Shown here: piece by piece, positions 62,795-64,000 of the stretch
How positions within the stretch are numbered: the first letter of the stretch is position 1
Layout of the letters: every line of letters begins with the position of its first letter
Source: Lewinellaceae bacterium
Lineage (GTDB): Bacteria; Bacteroidota; Bacteroidia; Chitinophagales; Saprospiraceae
DNA length: 64,000 nucleotides
Direction of reading: 5' to 3'
Assembly: GCA_016710765.1 (NCBI GenBank)
Contig: JADJUJ010000003.1
Span: 248,001-312,000 of the forward strand
Translations under genes and position numbers: made by a program
Notes under the pieces: generated by a model
Seen by the model: only the letters and a program-made list of their open reading frames with translations
Databases searched by the model: none
Told to the model about the DNA's origin: nothing

Positions 62795-64000
62795 CTACAG
62801 CACTACTGGTTCAATTCGATTGCTTTCCCTGCTTTTTTCTGCCATAAAACCCATGATATGGCTTTCAATCGAGGCATCAATGGTGGAGGTCAGTAATGCT
62901 GCATCTTGTTGGGATACCGCCTGGATCCAATCGCGGGCCAATCGCCAATCGCCACCACCGTGACCACCAGCTGCACCGGTATCGTGTACCGTACTCTTGC
63001 CCGTGCGAAAATCGGTGAGGGTAAACTTGTCCATGTCTCCTACAATATCGCCCATACTCCCCATGATGCGGGTGCGCCTGCCCGAATACGAGGTAAACGC
63101 TTCCATGGAGAAGGCGGCTGTTACATCGCCTTCAAAACGCATGGTGCTCACGTAATGGTCGTCCTGGTTGTTGTCCATTTTATATACGCAACGCCCGTAA
63201 TTGGTGGTGCGCAGATAGTTTAATATGGCCTCGCCCTGCTTTTCTTTGTCTTCAGGGAGGTCAAAAACGTAGGTCCAGCCTTTCTTTCGGTAGTATATTT
63301 CCATGGCGGAATAGGGGCAGCTGGCTTCTACCGCACAGCCGTCCATGCACCGTGCGGTACTTCCTTCCGGAGCGTTTTCCTTCCGGAACCATTTTAGCCC
63401 ACCCATAGCGACGATGTCTTTGCAGGGTTTTCCAATCATCCAACGCAAAATATCCAGGTCGTGGCAGCTCTTGGCCAGTATAATGGGCGTAGTAGCGTTT
63501 CTATCGTGCCAGTTTCCCCGCACATAGGAGTGCGACATGTGGATGTGCTCAATGGGTTCCATGTGCTGGATACTGACCAGTTCGCCAATGGCGCCGGAAT
63601 GGATGATCTCACGCAATTTGACAAAATAGGGCGCATAGCGCAGCACGTGGCACACGGCGACGATTCTGCCCGTTTGCTTGGCCAGCGCCAGAATATCCCT
63701 ACACTCCTGCTCCGTTGGCGCGATGGGTTTTTCGAGTAAAACATCATACCCAGCCTTTAGTGCAGCCATGCAAGGGCCGTAATGCAAGTTGTCGGGCGTG
63801 GTGATGATCACCGCATCGGCAAACTTTGGCCGCTCAAACACCCGTTCCCAGGTATCAAAGCGGTTTTTATCGTCGATCTTATGCTTGTCGGTATACCGCT
63901 GATTTCGGATAGGAATGGGTTCTGCTACGCCCACAATATCCAACTCATCGGGGTAGGCTTCCGCAAAGCCTCCGTATACATTGCCGCGGTTTCCGGCGCC
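62795..64000 (-). CDS. Gfo/Idh/MocA-family oxidoreductase, N-terminus cut by window edge
   Basis: A NAD(P)-dependent sugar/inositol dehydrogenase-type protein, at least 401 residues. The frame continues to the window end, giving GAGNRGNVYGGFAEAYPDEL, which is the Rossmann G-x-G-N-R-G loop; the start codon lies outside. Other motifs: EKPIAPT (~80 past the loop), the conserved catalytic Lys of the EKP motif, and SCHDLDILRWM. A cysteine-rich insertion (RCMDGCAVEASCPYS) may bind metal. Likely a sugar or amino-sugar oxidoreductase; the substrate is unknown. The TTG at 63943 is a false start. Confidence 0.88.
   Translation of the reverse strand, partial: GAGNRGNVYGGFAEAYPDELDIVGVAEPIPIRNQRYTDKHKIDDKNRFDTWERVFERPKFADAVIITTPDNLHYGPCMAALKAGYDVLLEKPIAPTEQECRDILALAKQTGRIVAVCHVLRYAPYFVKLREIIHSGAIGELVSIQHMEPIEHIHMSHSYVRGNWHDRNATTPIILAKSCHDLDILRWMIGKPCKDIVAMGGLKWFRKENAPEGSTARCMDGCAVEASCPYSAMEIYYRKKGWTYVFDLPEDKEKQGEAILNYLRTTNYGRCVYKMDNNQDDHYVSTMRFEGDVTAAFSMEAFTSYSGRRTRIMGSMGDIVGDMDKFTLTDFRTGKSTVHDTGAAGGHGGGDWRLARDWIQAVSQQDAALLTSTIDASIESHIMGFMAEKSRESNRIEPVVL

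Noticed and set aside
63943..63943. TTG at 63943 as the start of the Gfo/Idh/MocA protein
   Set aside because: The frame continues upstream with the conserved Rossmann loop to the window edge, so the true start lies outside.
1..64000. CRISPR arrays, tRNA and rRNA genes, prophage
   Set aside because: No regularly spaced direct repeats, no tRNA cloverleaf I could recognise in the gaps, no rRNA-like sequence and no phage genes were seen.

Overview
The window looks like chromosomal DNA of a member of the Bacteroidota, probably a Saprospiria/Lewinella-like marine or wastewater lineage; the class is inferred from gene content and the species cannot be told. Evidence: a GldN homologue of the type IX secretion system (T9SS), several secreted proteins ending in type A T9SS sorting domains (PNP...GLYYL / GAYFMRV type), SprB-like adhesin repeats, SusC/SusD receptor pairs, OmpA proteins with PD40 propellers, and repeated TAnnTTTG promoter boxes (the Bacteroidota -7 element), two of which lie only 4-6 bases from a start codon. 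No tRNA, rRNA, CRISPR array, transposase or prophage gene was found.

Layout. 0.1-7.6 kb: DUF1801 protein, a large secreted gluzincin/propeller/barrel protein, a UbiA-like membrane protein, a lipoprotein, a class III aminotransferase, a CBS protein. 7.6-15.2 kb: a MITE-like repeat, a T9SS cargo, aldose 1-epimerase, and an APC permease translationally coupled to a GNAT-nitrilase fusion. 15.4-19.3 kb (minus): uridine kinase, MFS transporter and small membrane protein as a tight operon, plus an M14 carboxypeptidase. 19.5-25 kb: exported protein, CLC channel, BNR-propeller T9SS cargo. 25.2-33.8 kb, an envelope block: propeller/SprB-repeat/OmpA protein with a coupled lipoprotein, a PD40-OmpA (PorE-like) protein, and gldN. 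34-42.3 kb: GmhB-type phosphatase, FMN reductase, deiodinase-like T9SS cargo, metK with a long leader, TonB receptor, folC. 42.4-46.1 kb: glycosyltransferase, rsmA, ATL-type DNA alkylation protein, a 194-base G-free tract, cdsA, TonB-domain protein. 46.1-54.4 kb: lipoprotein, two family 2 glycosyltransferases, a GT87-like membrane glycosyltransferase, a second MITE copy, a Tudor-like protein with a CPBP protease, and pdxJ. 54.6-64 kb: SusC/SusD pair, small membrane protein, PstS-like protein, TPR protein, and a Gfo/Idh/MocA oxidoreductase cut by the window edge.

The strongest whole-window signal is technical or biological and must be settled first: seven conserved genes (APC permease, CLC channel, SprB-OmpA, PD40-OmpA, GT87-like, pdxJ, TPR), and possibly the TonB-domain gene, are broken by frameshifts that are all repaired by adding one base to a short homopolymer (11 proposed deletions, no insertions). 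I therefore annotate these as full-length genes disrupted in this sequence, most likely by consensus errors.

Beyond that, the most original observations are: a near-identical pair of ~158-bp elements with 27-bp terminal inverted repeats, four other long intergenic inverted repeats, an alternating A/B SprB-repeat protein fused between a propeller and an OmpA domain, a terminator-like hairpin in the susC leader, a long metK leader, and the G-free pyrimidine tract before cdsA.
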